A stretch of DNA of 64,000 bases from Bacillus_I endophytica_A (GTDB lineage: Bacteria; Bacillota; Bacilli; Bacillales; Bacillaceae_H): assembly GCF_026790145.1 (NCBI RefSeq), contig NZ_JALAMS010000009.1, forward strand, positions 1 to 64,000, read 5' to 3'. Below, piece after piece: positions 1 to 8,020 of this stretch. Position 1 is the first letter of the stretch. Each line of letters opens with the position of its first letter. A program made the translations under genes and the position numbers. Under the pieces are notes generated by a model. It made no database searches and had not been told where the DNA came from. It saw only the letters and a program-made list of their open reading frames with translations.

Positions 1-11
1 TCTTGTCGCAC

Positions 12-80
12 CATAAAACATGTTCGCGGAAGTAAAAAAGTGCAAACCCGTTCAGTAACAACGAGTTTGCGCTTTTTCTT
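12..80. repeat. Dispersed intergenic repeat, copy A (partial)
   Basis: It begins with ATAAAACATGTTC and contains a hairpin whose arms are GTGCAAAC and GTTTGCGC, followed by a T run. The same opening and hairpin occur at 2882 and 8181 in the same orientation. After the hairpin this copy diverges, although a short ACTTTTACGGA match near 94-104 resembles the far end of the other copies. I read it as a shortened member of the family. No ORF lies inside. The rest of 81-363 is AT-rich and holds nothing I can recognise. Confidence 0.7.
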
Positions 81-363
81 TTCATTTATATAGACTTTTA
101 CGGAAGTACAAAACCATTTATACTTACTTTTCCTCTTTACTAATTTTTGTATAACTAATCATTCATTTTAATGAAAAGTAACTATTTACTTTTTATGGTA
201 CATTAATTATAAATAAGGATTTAGCAAGTAATAAATAAAACAATTGTTAAAATGATAATGCATTAATAAAATAGTTATTTAACTTACGAGAAGATTCTCA
301 AGTTTTTATACTAATACCAACATCTTATCTCTTCAACTAGTACAGTCATTTTATAATAATTTA

Positions 364-1671
364 TTATGTTAATCCTAAATGTTCACGGAAGGTATGACCT
401 TCATATTTCTTTCTGAAAATACCTCTTTTTTGCATTTCAGGAACAATTAGTTCAACAAAGTCTTCTAAACTACCGGGTAATGTAGGAGGCATAAGATTAA
501 ATCCGTCAGCCACACCAGCTTCAAACCAGACTTCCATCTGATCCACAATTTCGTCGGGTGTACCTATCAGCGTGTGATGTCCACCGCCTGCATTAAGATA
601 TCCTAATAATTCTCTTACTGTAGGTTGTGTATCATTAATAATTTCTAGTATCGTTTCGTAACGTCCAACTGGACCCGTAAATTCTTCTACTGGAGGTAAT
701 TGAGGTACTTCTTTATCAATTTCCCAATTAGAACAGTCTTGTTGAATAAAGAAACTCAACTGTTTTAAAGCTGTTTCAAGAGGTAATTGCTCATCTAATG
801 CTGCTTTTTTGGCTAAAGCTTCTTCATGAGTATGACCTACATAGGTTACTAAGCCTGGAAATACTTTAATATGTCTATTGCTGTCTTCGCTTTGTTTAAC
901 TTGTTCATCTAATTTTTTGCGAAATTTTTTTGCTTGCTTTAAGTTCCACGACACTGAATAGACTGCATCGGCATATTTTGCGGCTAATGCAATGCCTTGT
1001 TTAGATGCTCCTGCTTGCATTGATACTGGTTTACCTTGCGGACTTTTTGGCGTAGTGGATGGGCCATACACTTTAAAATAGGTACCATCGTGATTAAAAG
1101 GCTGAATGTTTGAAGGATTTATCAATTTTCCTTCTTCTCGATGATGTAGAAACTCATTACTGTCCCATGAAAGAAATAACTTATTCATTAAAGCAGCGAA
1201 TTCATCTGCCTTCTCATAGCGTTTGTCATGAGAAGGTAGTTTTTCCATACTATGATTTAACGCCTCTAAATCAGTCATTGACGTAACGAGATTCCAACCA
1301 ACACGTCCTTTCGTAATATGGTCTAAACTTAATAGTTGTCGTGAAGCTGTAAAAGGATTAGAAAAAGTACTTGAAATTGTTGAAACTAATCCCACATGAT
1401 TTGTCACTTGAGAAATAGCAGTTAAATTGACTACTGGATCAAACCAAAATGCTGGCATATCACTAGAATGTTTACCTGGAAATGATTGATTATCAGCAAA
1501 GAATACTGCGTCAAAGTAACCTTTTTCTGCTAATTGTGATAAATATTGGTAATAGGAAATATCTCCAATACGTTCAACGCTTGAGTCAGGCATTAACCAA
1601 GCAGCTTGATGGTGGCCACAACCATACAACAAAACACCTAAGTGTAGTTGTTTTTCTTTAGTTTTTGTCAT
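364..1671 (-). CDS. FMN-dependent LLM-class monooxygenase (NtaA/SnaA/DszA family)
   Basis: This 435-residue protein is a full-length member of the flavin-dependent luciferase-like monooxygenases of the NtaA/SnaA/DszA group. These enzymes use FMNH2 from a separate reductase to oxidise or cleave organic N or S compounds. The family motif GRVGWNLVTS lies near residue 125, and AGGGHHTLIGTPDEI near the C-terminus fits the TIM-barrel end. The start is ATG with a GAGGTG ribosome binding site. It is the second gene of an operon: the SDR gene lies 82 bp upstream on the same strand and the transcript starts in a TPP riboswitch. The substrate cannot be read from the sequence. The riboswitch suggests a thiamine-related compound, perhaps a pyrimidine or thiazole breakdown product (inference). 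No flavin reductase gene is adjacent. Confidence 0.87.
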   Translation of the reverse strand: MTKTKEKQLHLGVLLYGCGHHQAAWLMPDSSVERIGDISYYQYLSQLAEKGYFDAVFFADNQSFPGKHSSDMPAFWFDPVVNLTAISQVTNHVGLVSTISSTFSNPFTASRQLLSLDHITKGRVGWNLVTSMTDLEALNHSMEKLPSHDKRYEKADEFAALMNKLFLSWDSNEFLHHREEGKLINPSNIQPFNHDGTYFKVYGPSTTPKSPQGKPVSMQAGASKQGIALAAKYADAVYSVSWNLKQAKKFRKKLDEQVKQSEDSNRHIKVFPGLVTYVGHTHEEALAKKAALDEQLPLETALKQLSFFIQQDCSNWEIDKEVPQLPPVEEFTGPVGRYETILEIINDTQPTVRELLGYLNAGGGHHTLIGTPDEIVDQMEVWFEAGVADGFNLMPPTLPGSLEDFVELIVPEMQKRGIFRKKYEGHTFREHLGLT

Positions 1672-1753
1672 TTATTCACACCTCAAAATACATCATTATT
1701 AATTGTCTTGTATACTCCTTTTTTTGAAGGATTATCTATGGTAATTTAAGCTA

Positions 1754-2509
1754 TTAGTTCATTGTCAAACCGCCATCTACTGTGAAATTTTGACCTGTAA
1801 TACCGTTCGCATTTTCCGAAGATAAATAAGCGACCATATTGGCTACATCTTGAGGTGTGGTCACCTTCTTCAATGGCGTTGATTGAGCAATTAAATCGAA
1901 CACTTCTGGTGTTGTAACAGCACTGGCGTCAGTCTTTTTTAATAATCCACCTGAAACTACATTCGCTTTTATACCATATAGTCCTAATTCAGAAGCGATA
2001 TTACGTGTAAAACCTATTAATCCAGCTTTAGCTGTTGTATATTCGTGGTAGGGTACAACAGGATTTTGATATAAATTAGTACCTATACTTATAATACTTC
2101 CATTTTGTCGTTCAATAAATTGAGGTATGACGCTTTGAACTACATTAAATGCTGCTTTTAAAGTACCATCTAGTTGTTTTTGATAATCATCCCAAGTGAG
2201 TTCTGTGAAGGTTTTCTGTTTGTTTGGATCAAATTTGAAGTCTACTAATGCATTGTTGACTACAACATCTATTTGACCAAAATATTCCGTTGCTTTTTCT
2301 ATCAATTTATCTACTTCTTTACGATTTGTTACATCAGCCTGAATTGCAATAGCATTCTCTTCACCAATCTCAGAAACAAGCTTCTCAGCAGCATCTTTGC
2401 TTTTATAGTAATTAATAACCACTTGAAATCCTTGTTGTGCCAATGTTTTTACAATAGTTGCTCCTAAACCTCTACTACTACCTGTTACTAATACTGTTCT
2501 AGTCATCAT
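1754..2509 (-). CDS. Short-chain dehydrogenase/reductase, FabG-like, in TPP-riboswitch operon
   Basis: This 251-residue classical SDR is a cytosolic NAD(P)H-dependent oxidoreductase. Visible motifs are the TGSSRGLG dinucleotide-binding loop near residue 9, VNNA near 84, the catalytic serine in IISIG, and YHEYTTAKAG with the Tyr-x-x-x-Lys pair. The C-terminus GITGQNFTVDGG is typical of FabG-like proteins. The start is the first ATG of ATGATG, with AGGAG six bases upstream. It is the first gene after the riboswitch and attenuator, so it should be repressed by thiamine pyrophosphate. From memory, comparative work on thiamin regulons described a THI-element-linked 3-oxoacyl-ACP-reductase-like gene (oarX). 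This gene fits that description, but I could not check the match. A true fatty-acid role is unlikely given the regulation. Confidence 0.88.
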   Translation of the reverse strand: MMTRTVLVTGSSRGLGATIVKTLAQQGFQVVINYYKSKDAAEKLVSEIGEENAIAIQADVTNRKEVDKLIEKATEYFGQIDVVVNNALVDFKFDPNKQKTFTELTWDDYQKQLDGTLKAAFNVVQSVIPQFIERQNGSIISIGTNLYQNPVVPYHEYTTAKAGLIGFTRNIASELGLYGIKANVVSGGLLKKTDASAVTTPEVFDLIAQSTPLKKVTTPQDVANMVAYLSSENANGITGQNFTVDGGLTMN

Positions 2510-2573
2510 AACAACTCCTATATTTTTAATTTTGATGAAACTTAAATAATAAAATGATAGATAAAATAAAAAA

Positions 2574-2603
2574 TACGCAACCTTCCCATAGGAAAATTGC
2601 GTA
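2574..2603 (-). terminator. Riboswitch expression-platform terminator
   Basis: On the minus strand TACGCAA pairs with TTGCGTA around a partly paired loop (TTTTCC/GGGAAGG), followed directly by a T-rich tract. It lies between the TPP aptamer and the SDR start. That is the position expected for a transcription attenuator formed when TPP is bound. Confidence 0.8.
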
Positions 2604-2664
2604 AAAACAAATAATTACATATTAAGAATAAGGCACAATCGCTCTTTAAGTATGTATTAGAGTT

Positions 2665-2752
2665 TACACTTTCCTACGCTAGTTTCAGCTAGTTCAGGTT
2701 CAAAGGGTTTGAGTTAATACTCATCTCAGTTAAATAACACCCCTAGTGCATA
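2665..2752 (-). ncRNA. TPP riboswitch (THI element)
   Basis: Read on the minus strand, the conserved THI-box pieces appear in order: ACTAGGGGTG, then CTGAGATGA, then ACCCTTTGAACCTGA, then CTAGCGTAGGAAAGTG. These match the pyrimidine-sensing CUGAGA and pyrophosphate-sensing ACCUGA...GCGUAGG elements of the TPP aptamer. A consensus promoter lies just upstream and an intrinsic terminator just downstream. The controlled genes are the SDR and the FMN-dependent monooxygenase, not a known thiamine synthesis or transport gene. Confidence 0.95.
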
Positions 2753-2769
2753 TATTTAAGTTATATTCA

Positions 2770-2798
2770 ATGTTATAGTTTTAAGAAATTTATGTCAA
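2770..2798 (-). promoter_or_regulatory. SigmaA promoter for the riboswitch operon
   Basis: On the minus strand TTGACA (2793-2798) is separated by 17 bp from TAACAT (2770-2775). Transcription would begin around 2763, a few bases before the aptamer. Confidence 0.75.
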
Positions 2799-2881
2799 GG
2801 AAATATGGCTAGTTAAAGTATTTCTATAACTTTGTTATTCTAAAATTAACATTACTGAATTTTTGATTCAATTCTAGTTTA

Positions 2882-3072
2882 TATAAAACATGTTCCATGT
2901 AGTAAAAAAGCGCAAAACTGTTTAACAACAACAAGTTTACATTTATTTCTATTATGAACAGGCATAATGGTCATATCCATTAATTACCTTTCTACTCCAT
3001 AAAAAGTGAATACAAACAGATAGTTCACAAAGTGAACGTCCATAAAAGTGTACTTTTACGGACTTTTTTGTA
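2882..3072. repeat. Dispersed intergenic repeat, copy B
   Basis: About 190 bp, colinear with the copy at 8181. Shared blocks include TATAAAACATGTTC, CATATCCATTAATTACCTT, CTCCATAAAAA, AACAGATAGTTC and GAACGTCCATAAAAGT. The internal hairpin has decayed here: GCGCAAAAC faces GTTTACAT. The copy ends about 80 bp before the VOC gene. No ORF or obvious terminal inverted repeats are visible. Confidence 0.8.
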
Positions 3073-3155
3073 TATAAACAATTATTAAAAGGTCTGAATT
3101 TTAAGTGAAAAAATTGGAATGTTTTGTATAATGTAGTCAGGGAGGGATGAAAGGA

Positions 3156-3617
3156 ATGATTGAAGGATTATATGAAGCACATTTGCCCGTGAGCAATTTA
3201 AAACGTTCTATAGAATTTTATAAAGGACTTGGTCTAGAATTTTCACATAGTCATGAAGATAGGTTGGCATTTTTGTGGATTGAAAAGAATAAAAGTTGGT
3301 TAGGACTTTGGGAAACAGATAAAGTAGAACTAGAATATCATCCTTCCATAAGGCACATTGCTTTTCAAGTTTCTTTAGATGGTTTAAGACACTCTGTTTC
3401 ATGGTTAAATGAAAGAGGATATACACCTAGGGAAGCATTTGGTTTCGAACCTTTTGAGCCATTCGTTATGGCACACAGTGGTATGGCTCATGCTAAAATT
3501 CATTTTAATGATCCGGATGGAAATAGCCTAGAATTTATTTGTAAGATGGATAATCCTAAGAATATTACAAAACGAATGTACTTAAGTGAATGGGAACAAT
3601 TAAACCAAGATAATTAA
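3156..3617 (+). CDS. VOC (glyoxalase/bleomycin-resistance) family protein
   Basis: This is a single-domain VOC-superfamily protein of 153 residues from the chosen start. It opens with the typical EAHLPVSNLKRSIEFYKGLG strand-helix unit, has IRHIAFQV in the middle, and ends with IHFNDPDGNSLEFIC, the usual metal-binding C-terminal module. His and Glu residues in these motifs (EAHLPV, RHIAF, LEFI) would bind the metal. The ATG at 3147 abuts GGAGGG and is too close to it. The ATG at 3156 is nine bases from GGAGGG and is preferred. Possible roles are glyoxalase-like lyase, dioxygenase or thiol-transferase/fosfomycin-bleomycin resistance. The sequence does not decide between them. It is monocistronic. 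Confidence 0.8.
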   Translation: MIEGLYEAHLPVSNLKRSIEFYKGLGLEFSHSHEDRLAFLWIEKNKSWLGLWETDKVELEYHPSIRHIAFQVSLDGLRHSVSWLNERGYTPREAFGFEPFEPFVMAHSGMAHAKIHFNDPDGNSLEFICKMDNPKNITKRMYLSEWEQLNQDN

Positions 3618-3657
3618 TCCTTCTCAAGGAGGCATATAAAACAAAGGATAGTGAAAG

Positions 3658-3722
3658 GGCTTGAATTTTGCATTCAGTAGTGGCGTTCTATAAAATCATA
3701 AGATAAATGCAAAATCCAAGCC
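3658..3722 (+). terminator. Long inverted repeat downstream of the VOC gene
   Basis: GGCTTGAATTTTGCATT (3658-3674) and AATGCAAAATCCAAGCC (3706-3722) form a 17-bp stem with one mismatch around a loop of about 31 nt. It could act as a terminator or mRNA-stabilising hairpin for the VOC transcript. A short T-rich stretch follows. Bases 3723-3970 contain no credible gene. Confidence 0.5.
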
Positions 3723-3973
3723 TTTATCTATATATTTTCAAGGTAACAACTACTATATACTTGTGGAATCTTCACCTACATTTTCCACAACTCCCCTTGT
3801 CGCTGTTTACTTCTCTTTCAGGTAAAGAGACATCCTTTTATACTGTTTTCATGTTTTCTTTTGAAATGGAAACTGCCCTCACACATACCACAAATCTCCT
3901 TGTCGTACCTTTAGTAAAAATCCTATTTATAAAACATATATGTATATGAATCTACAAAACTGTCCCTCTAACT

Positions 3974-4010
3974 AAACAAGGCCATCCCTTAATAAGAGAT
4001 GGCCTTGTTT
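3974..4010. terminator. Perfect 13-bp hairpin terminator
   Basis: AAACAAGGCCATC and GATGGCCTTGTTT form a perfect 13-bp stem with an 11-nt loop. It lies between the VOC gene (+) and the first GNAT gene (-) and probably ends transcription from both sides. Confidence 0.75.
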
Positions 4011-4111
4011 AACTTTATAGAAAAAGCTCAGTCATTATGTAATACCTTAATTAACAAATGTATTTATTATTTAAGCTTTACTTTAGAAATCCCTTTAGTA
4101 CTTTAGAAGTT

Positions 4112-4579
4112 CTATAACTTGATTTCATAATTAATCCAAGTATTATTAGTATTTACCCCACCTTTCTTATTATATAAGGATTGAGCTGTTTTATTATCAG
4201 AAGCTGTCTTCCAGTTCATAACAGCATAATTATTATTCTGAGAATAAGCTAACGCAAATTCAAATAACTTCTCTCCTAATCCTTTTCCCCTATAGTCTTC
4301 TCTTATAAATAAGTCATTCAGGATAGAAATTTTCTTAACTTTAGTGGTACTGAAAGTGAAATAGAGAGTAGCAAAGCCTAAAAACTCGTTTTCTCTCTCA
4401 ATTACAAATTGCTTTCCTAAACTTGGCTCTTTAATTAAAGAATTAATATGATTAAATAATTCTTCATCAGATGGATTTGGACATTTGTAGAAATCCACAA
4501 TATAGGATCTAACTAACGGTATTAATTTTTTAATATCTGCAGCATTAATAGGTCTTATGTGTGAGTTAGTATGATTCAT
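4112..4579 (-). CDS. GNAT family N-acetyltransferase
   Basis: This 155-residue protein is a single GNAT domain that transfers an acetyl group from acetyl-CoA to an unknown amine. The acetyl-CoA pyrophosphate loop is visible as REDYRGKGLGEKL near residue 95 (pattern R/Q-x-x-G-x-G/A). LNDLFIRE precedes it as beta-4, and NWKTASDNKTAQSLYNK near the C-terminus is the usual N-x-x-A-x-x-x-Y element. The start ATG follows AAAGGGATATCT. It is the first of four GNAT genes (one broken) in tandem on this strand. They are quite different in sequence, so they are not a recent duplication. Confidence 0.87.
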   Translation of the reverse strand: MNHTNSHIRPINAADIKKLIPLVRSYIVDFYKCPNPSDEELFNHINSLIKEPSLGKQFVIERENEFLGFATLYFTFSTTKVKKISILNDLFIREDYRGKGLGEKLFEFALAYSQNNNYAVMNWKTASDNKTAQSLYNKKGGVNTNNTWINYEIKL

Positions 4580-4814
4580 AGATATCCCTTTCTTTTGACA
4601 ATTTCCGAACTTAACATTCTATATTTTTAAAAATACCCATATTAATACTATAATACCAATATACTGGTGGTCAATCTCTTTTATGGTTAAAAAAGGAATT
4701 TATTTCTCCATTTATGAAGAAAGTCTTTAAACAATTAAATCAGCTAAACATTCCTCTTATTTTATTGAAAGTACATGCCTTCCACTTATTAAAAGAGAGG
4801 TTAAAGTATTTATC

Positions 4815-5354
4815 TCAGTCTTTTGGATTAATGATAGCTAAAACTTGATGGTCTTTCCATTCTCCATTTATTTTAAGGTTTCTTTTAGCGATGCCTTCTT
4901 TATGGAACCCTGCTTTTTCTAATACCCGTATAGAACCAATATTATGAGGCTGTACCCCAGCTTCTATACGATGCAATTTCAATTCATCAAATGCATATTT
5001 TACAATCAGTTTTGTAGCCTCAGTAGTAAATCCCTTACCATTATATTTTTTGTCTAAAAAATATCCAATAACAGCACTTTGAGATGAACCTCGAATAATA
5101 TGAAAAAGATTGATTGTTCCTACTAGCCTGTTCTCGTCATTTTCGAAAATCCCAAAATAATAGTCCTGATCTTGTTTTACATGTTCGGCAGCCTTTTTGA
5201 TTCTTTCTAATTGTCCTTCGATTGTATAGAAGTGACCACTACGAGTCATTGCAAATTGCTCGAAAAAATCACGATTTTCTGTTTGTAATTTCAACATGGC
5301 TTGAGCATCATCAGTTCTAAATGTTCGTATATGTATATTTTCTCCTTTAATCAT
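4815..5354 (-). CDS. GNAT acetyltransferase, RimJ/RimL-like
   Basis: This 179-residue GNAT is of the RimJ/RimL type, which acetylates protein N-termini such as ribosomal proteins, or small amines. Evidence is the opening IHIRTFRTDDAQAMLKL, the central LVGTINLFHI and AVIGYFLDKKYNGKGFTTEA (the acetyl-CoA loop), and LHRIEAGVQPHNIGSIRVLE followed by KAGFHKEGI, which is diagnostic for this subgroup. The ATG start follows AAAGGAGAA. Monocistronic arrangement is likely, as gaps of 235 and 86 bp separate it from its neighbours. The substrate is unknown. Confidence 0.9.
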   Translation of the reverse strand: MIKGENIHIRTFRTDDAQAMLKLQTENRDFFEQFAMTRSGHFYTIEGQLERIKKAAEHVKQDQDYYFGIFENDENRLVGTINLFHIIRGSSQSAVIGYFLDKKYNGKGFTTEATKLIVKYAFDELKLHRIEAGVQPHNIGSIRVLEKAGFHKEGIAKRNLKINGEWKDHQVLAIINPKD

Positions 5355-5440
5355 ATATTTCTCCTTTTCAGTCTTTACATAAGCTAAATTGATTTTAAAT
5401 AGTATTTAGTTCGCATAATACGCATTACCGAATGAAGAAT

Positions 5441-5907
5441 TTATCGTGTAGAGGTTAGTTTTTTTTGCATATTAACCCCAACTATATTAAATCCAATTCT
5501 TTCATATAGCTTAAAAGCTCCAGTATTATGGCCAAATACATGTAAACTAAACGATTTAATTCCTTGTTCAATCAATAATTCTTCTACAAGCTGTATAGCT
5601 AATGTACCATTCCCTTGGCTTCTAAATTGCTCTTCAATATATATTTTGCTTGTTTCGTTTCATCACTAATCTTGATCCATATGTAACCGATGAATTTATT
5701 ATCTTGAATTACATTAAATAATAAATGACCGGGAGTATTGTTTCCTTTTGGTAAAAGACTTTTTAACTTTTGTTCAGCAGTTTCCAATGCTTGCTGTTCA
5801 CCTATTTTTGTATTTTCAGCTATACTTTCCGCATATCTTGGTACCTTATTATGTATGTAGAAATCAAATTCCTCTTGGCTCATTCTCTGTAGCTTTATTG
5901 TATCCAC
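5441..5907 (-). pseudogene. Frameshifted GNAT acetyltransferase
   Basis: The N-terminal half reads openly from ATG at 5907 for about 90 codons, through SLLPKGNNTPGHLLFNVI and FIGYIWIKI. It then meets a stop after 102 codons. From about 5640 the adjacent frame continues the family: YIEEQFRSQGNGTLAIQLVE (acetyl-CoA loop), then SFSLHVFGHNTGAFKLYERI, ending with TAA at 5441-5443. Residues between the halves also seem shortened, because the usual beta-4 residues before EEQFR are missing. A small deletion causing the frameshift near 5640-5660 explains this better than one miscalled base. If real, the gene is dead. Confidence 0.82.
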
Positions 5908-5961
5908 TAGCTTTCCCCTTCCATTTCAACATTTCTTAATTTTCAAACAACACACGTTGAA

Positions 5962-6435
5962 TTAAGCCAAATACTTTACAAATAGAACTCGATCCTGATT
6001 AACCCCATCATAGTTAGCATGTACGGATACATTATCAAATTCCTTATCCCCTTGCTCAATTTTAAATCCCATTTTAGTATGATAAGCAATGGACCCTTTA
6101 TTAATAGGAGATGTTATACAACGAATAGTATCACGGCCATGTTGTCTAATAACATCAAAAAAATAGTTATATAATTGCCTTCCAATCTCTTTTCCTCTAT
6201 ATTCTGGATGTACTCCAACAAAATGGATGTATGCTTCATTCAAATGGGATTGAGATAAGAATCCAATTAAAAAGCCTATAATCTTGCCTTCTTCTTCAGC
6301 GATAAAGCTTGTGTTTTTAAAATGATCAAAAAATAGCTTTGGCAACATACTAGACATTTGTCTTCCATTCCACCAATCATTAATTAAAGGAGATATTATA
6401 TAGTAATCTGACTCTTTCACTAAACGAATTTTCAT
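5962..6435 (-). CDS. GNAT family N-acetyltransferase
   Basis: This is a single-domain GNAT of 157 residues. Key features are IIGFLIGFLSQSHLNEAYIH, then VGVHPEYRGKEIGRQL (the acetyl-CoA loop, with E where G is usual in G-x-G), and INKGSIAYHTKMGFKIEQGD, the typical C-terminal helix-strand. An upstream ATG at 6468 is in frame. The ATG at 6435 is preferred because GGGAGAGG lies just ahead of it. The C-terminal YDGVNQDRVLFVKYL is shared by uncharacterised Firmicute acetyltransferases. The substrate is unknown. Confidence 0.87.
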   Translation of the reverse strand: MKIRLVKESDYYIISPLINDWWNGRQMSSMLPKLFFDHFKNTSFIAEEEGKIIGFLIGFLSQSHLNEAYIHFVGVHPEYRGKEIGRQLYNYFFDVIRQHGRDTIRCITSPINKGSIAYHTKMGFKIEQGDKEFDNVSVHANYDGVNQDRVLFVKYLA

Positions 6436-6687
6436 TCTAACCTCTCCCTGGTTTATTTGTAAATTCACTTAAATTAATGTTATCACAGGAAAAAAGTGTT
6501 ATGTTAATAATACTCTGTCTAACTGATGAATTCTAAAATAAAAAGTGGATAGGATATACAAAACTAGTTACCATAATGTTGATTATCGGATATAAGCCCT
6601 TCAGGGAATTTTTAAATTGGGTATGCATATGAGTCTATCAAACTGGACAAACTATTAATGCATTCCCCCTATCCATATAAATGAGAA

Positions 6688-6722
6688 AGTCCTTTGCTGC
6701 CCATGAGCAAAGGACTCTTTTT
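6688..6722. terminator. Hairpin AGTCCTTTGCT/AGCAAAGGACT
   Basis: An 11-bp perfect stem is followed by CTTTTTAA on the plus strand. Both flanking genes run on the minus strand, so the orientation is odd. It may be left from an earlier gene or act on the minus strand, where TTTCTC follows. Confidence 0.55.
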
Positions 6723-6729
6723 AATACGG

Positions 6730-6766
6730 GCTCCTGTTCTCTGAGGGTATCATGGAGGACAGGAGC
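6730..6766. terminator. Hairpin GCTCCTGT/ACAGGAGC
   Basis: An 8-bp perfect stem, 8 nt after the preceding hairpin and followed by TTTATTT on the plus strand. Two terminators in series lie downstream of the SH3 gene at 6839. The 6436-6687 stretch has no recognisable gene. Confidence 0.5.
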
Positions 6767-6838
6767 TTTATTTCAAGTACTAATCGTTCTCTACTCAGTA
6801 CATTTTAATTAGGGGATTATTTCCTATTAGGATTTTTA

Positions 6839-7201
6839 TTAAGGCCAGTCGCACCGAATTCCTACCGGTCCATCCGATCCGGTATAGACATATGTGTCGG
6901 AAATATATCCTATGTTTACTACTCCACGTGAATCTTTCCACTGTATTTGATCCCAAATGTTGCTCGTTCCATACTTCCCAGTTACAGTCGTGCCATAAGA
7001 GTAGCAATAGTAAGGAACCTTTGAACCACTAGGAATAGAAAGCATAATAGGATAATTAGTCCCTGGGCCACTACGCATATTTATAGGAACACCACTGTTA
7101 GTAGAAATCGTGTAATACTGTACTGCAAACGTGTTACTAGAAAAAAAGAACAATGATGCTATCATAATGGATAGCATACTCATCATTTTTAGTTTCTTCA
7201 T
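6839..7201 (-). CDS. Secreted SH3-domain protein
   Basis: The 120-residue protein has a signal peptide (MKKLKMMSML followed by a hydrophobic stretch, probable cleavage after TFA) and one bacterial SH3 domain. The domain core is VPINMRSGPGTNYPIMLSIP, continuing to NIGYISDTYVYTGSDG. Bacterial SH3 domains bind peptidoglycan or peptide ligands. The end of the domain nearly matches the C-terminal SH3 domain of the M23 peptidase 42 bp upstream, so it is probably a domain-only relative of that peptidase. It may modulate or compete for the same wall ligand (inference). GAGAGGGATTAGG precedes the ATG. Two cysteines in YYCYSY and IRCDWP could form a disulphide. Confidence 0.78.
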   Translation of the reverse strand: MKKLKMMSMLSIMIASLFFFSSNTFAVQYYTISTNSGVPINMRSGPGTNYPIMLSIPSGSKVPYYCYSYGTTVTGKYGTSNIWDQIQWKDSRGVVNIGYISDTYVYTGSDGPVGIRCDWP

Positions 7202-7243
7202 CCTAATCCCTCTCTCTTCTAAAATATTGGATGTCTACTTTTT

Positions 7244-8020
7244 TTACTTACACGTAGGAGCGACTTGTCCATCTGAACCGGTATAGACATAAGTATCAGA
7301 TATATAACCATTTCCAATGTAATTCCATAAATCGCTTGTTCCATATTTTCCTGTAACGGTTTCCCCACGTTTCTGACAAGTAATGGTTACAGTCTGTCCA
7401 TCTGAAACTGACCCGACAATTCCATAATTAGTCCCTGGGCCAGAACGAACATTAATTGAAACCCCTGAATCTGTATGAACGGTTCCCGTTACACCACTAG
7501 AAGAACAGGAATTTTTGCTGGTATAGTTCTTTGTTCCATAGTAGGTAATTTGAGAACCATTAAATATGATTTTTTGCGCTGTACCATTATACCGTTCTTC
7601 AAAATGAAGGTGAGCCCCCGTAACATTCCCTGTAGCCCCAACGGTTCCAACCTGCTGTCCTTGAGAGATACTTTGTCCACTAGATACATTGAAAGAATTC
7701 AAGTGTGCATATAATGTAGACCATCCACTCCCATGATCAATAACAACATATTTTCCATAACTTGAATTTCCAAGATCTCTTACCGTAACAACCTTACCTG
7801 AAGCAGAGGCGACGACTTTATCTCCCTCATCATTTGCCCGGTTAAAGTCAACAGAGTTCTGGGGACTATGGTTAGTACGTGTCTGTCCTTCCCAGGTTTG
7901 CCCACATGGAAAGGGCATCTGAAAAGAAGGTGTAGCTGCAAATGCTTGACTTGACGTAAAAAGTCCTGATCCTAGAAAAAGAATAGCCACTAGTATCATC
8001 TTAAAACTAAATGATTTCAT
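7244..8020 (-). CDS. Secreted M23 metalloendopeptidase with C-terminal SH3 domain
   Basis: A secreted 258-residue peptidoglycan hydrolase. Order of parts: signal peptide (residues 1 to about 28, ending SSQAFA); an M23 (LytM/beta-lytic-type) zinc peptidase domain with NHSPQNSVDF (His and Asp ligands), LYAHLNSF, and GAHLHFEERYNG (His-x-His ligand); and a C-terminal SH3 domain with SINVRSGPGTNYGIVGSV. The start at 8020 is chosen because GGGAGGAG lies seven bases upstream; the in-frame ATG at 8056 has no such site. The SH3 gene follows 42 bp downstream and may be co-transcribed. The role could be wall remodelling or lysis of competing bacteria. No immunity gene is obvious. The absence of a propeptide is unlike lysostaphin. 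Confidence 0.87.
   Translation of the reverse strand: MKSFSFKMILVAILFLGSGLFTSSQAFAATPSFQMPFPCGQTWEGQTRTNHSPQNSVDFNRANDEGDKVVASASGKVVTVRDLGNSSYGKYVVIDHGSGWSTLYAHLNSFNVSSGQSISQGQQVGTVGATGNVTGAHLHFEERYNGTAQKIIFNGSQITYYGTKNYTSKNSCSSSGVTGTVHTDSGVSINVRSGPGTNYGIVGSVSDGQTVTITCQKRGETVTGKYGTSDLWNYIGNGYISDTYVYTGSDGQVAPTCK

Noticed and set aside
3707..3949. An 80-codon plus-strand frame after the VOC gene
   Set aside because: No ribosome binding site, low-complexity composition and no recognisable family; it begins inside the hairpin arm.
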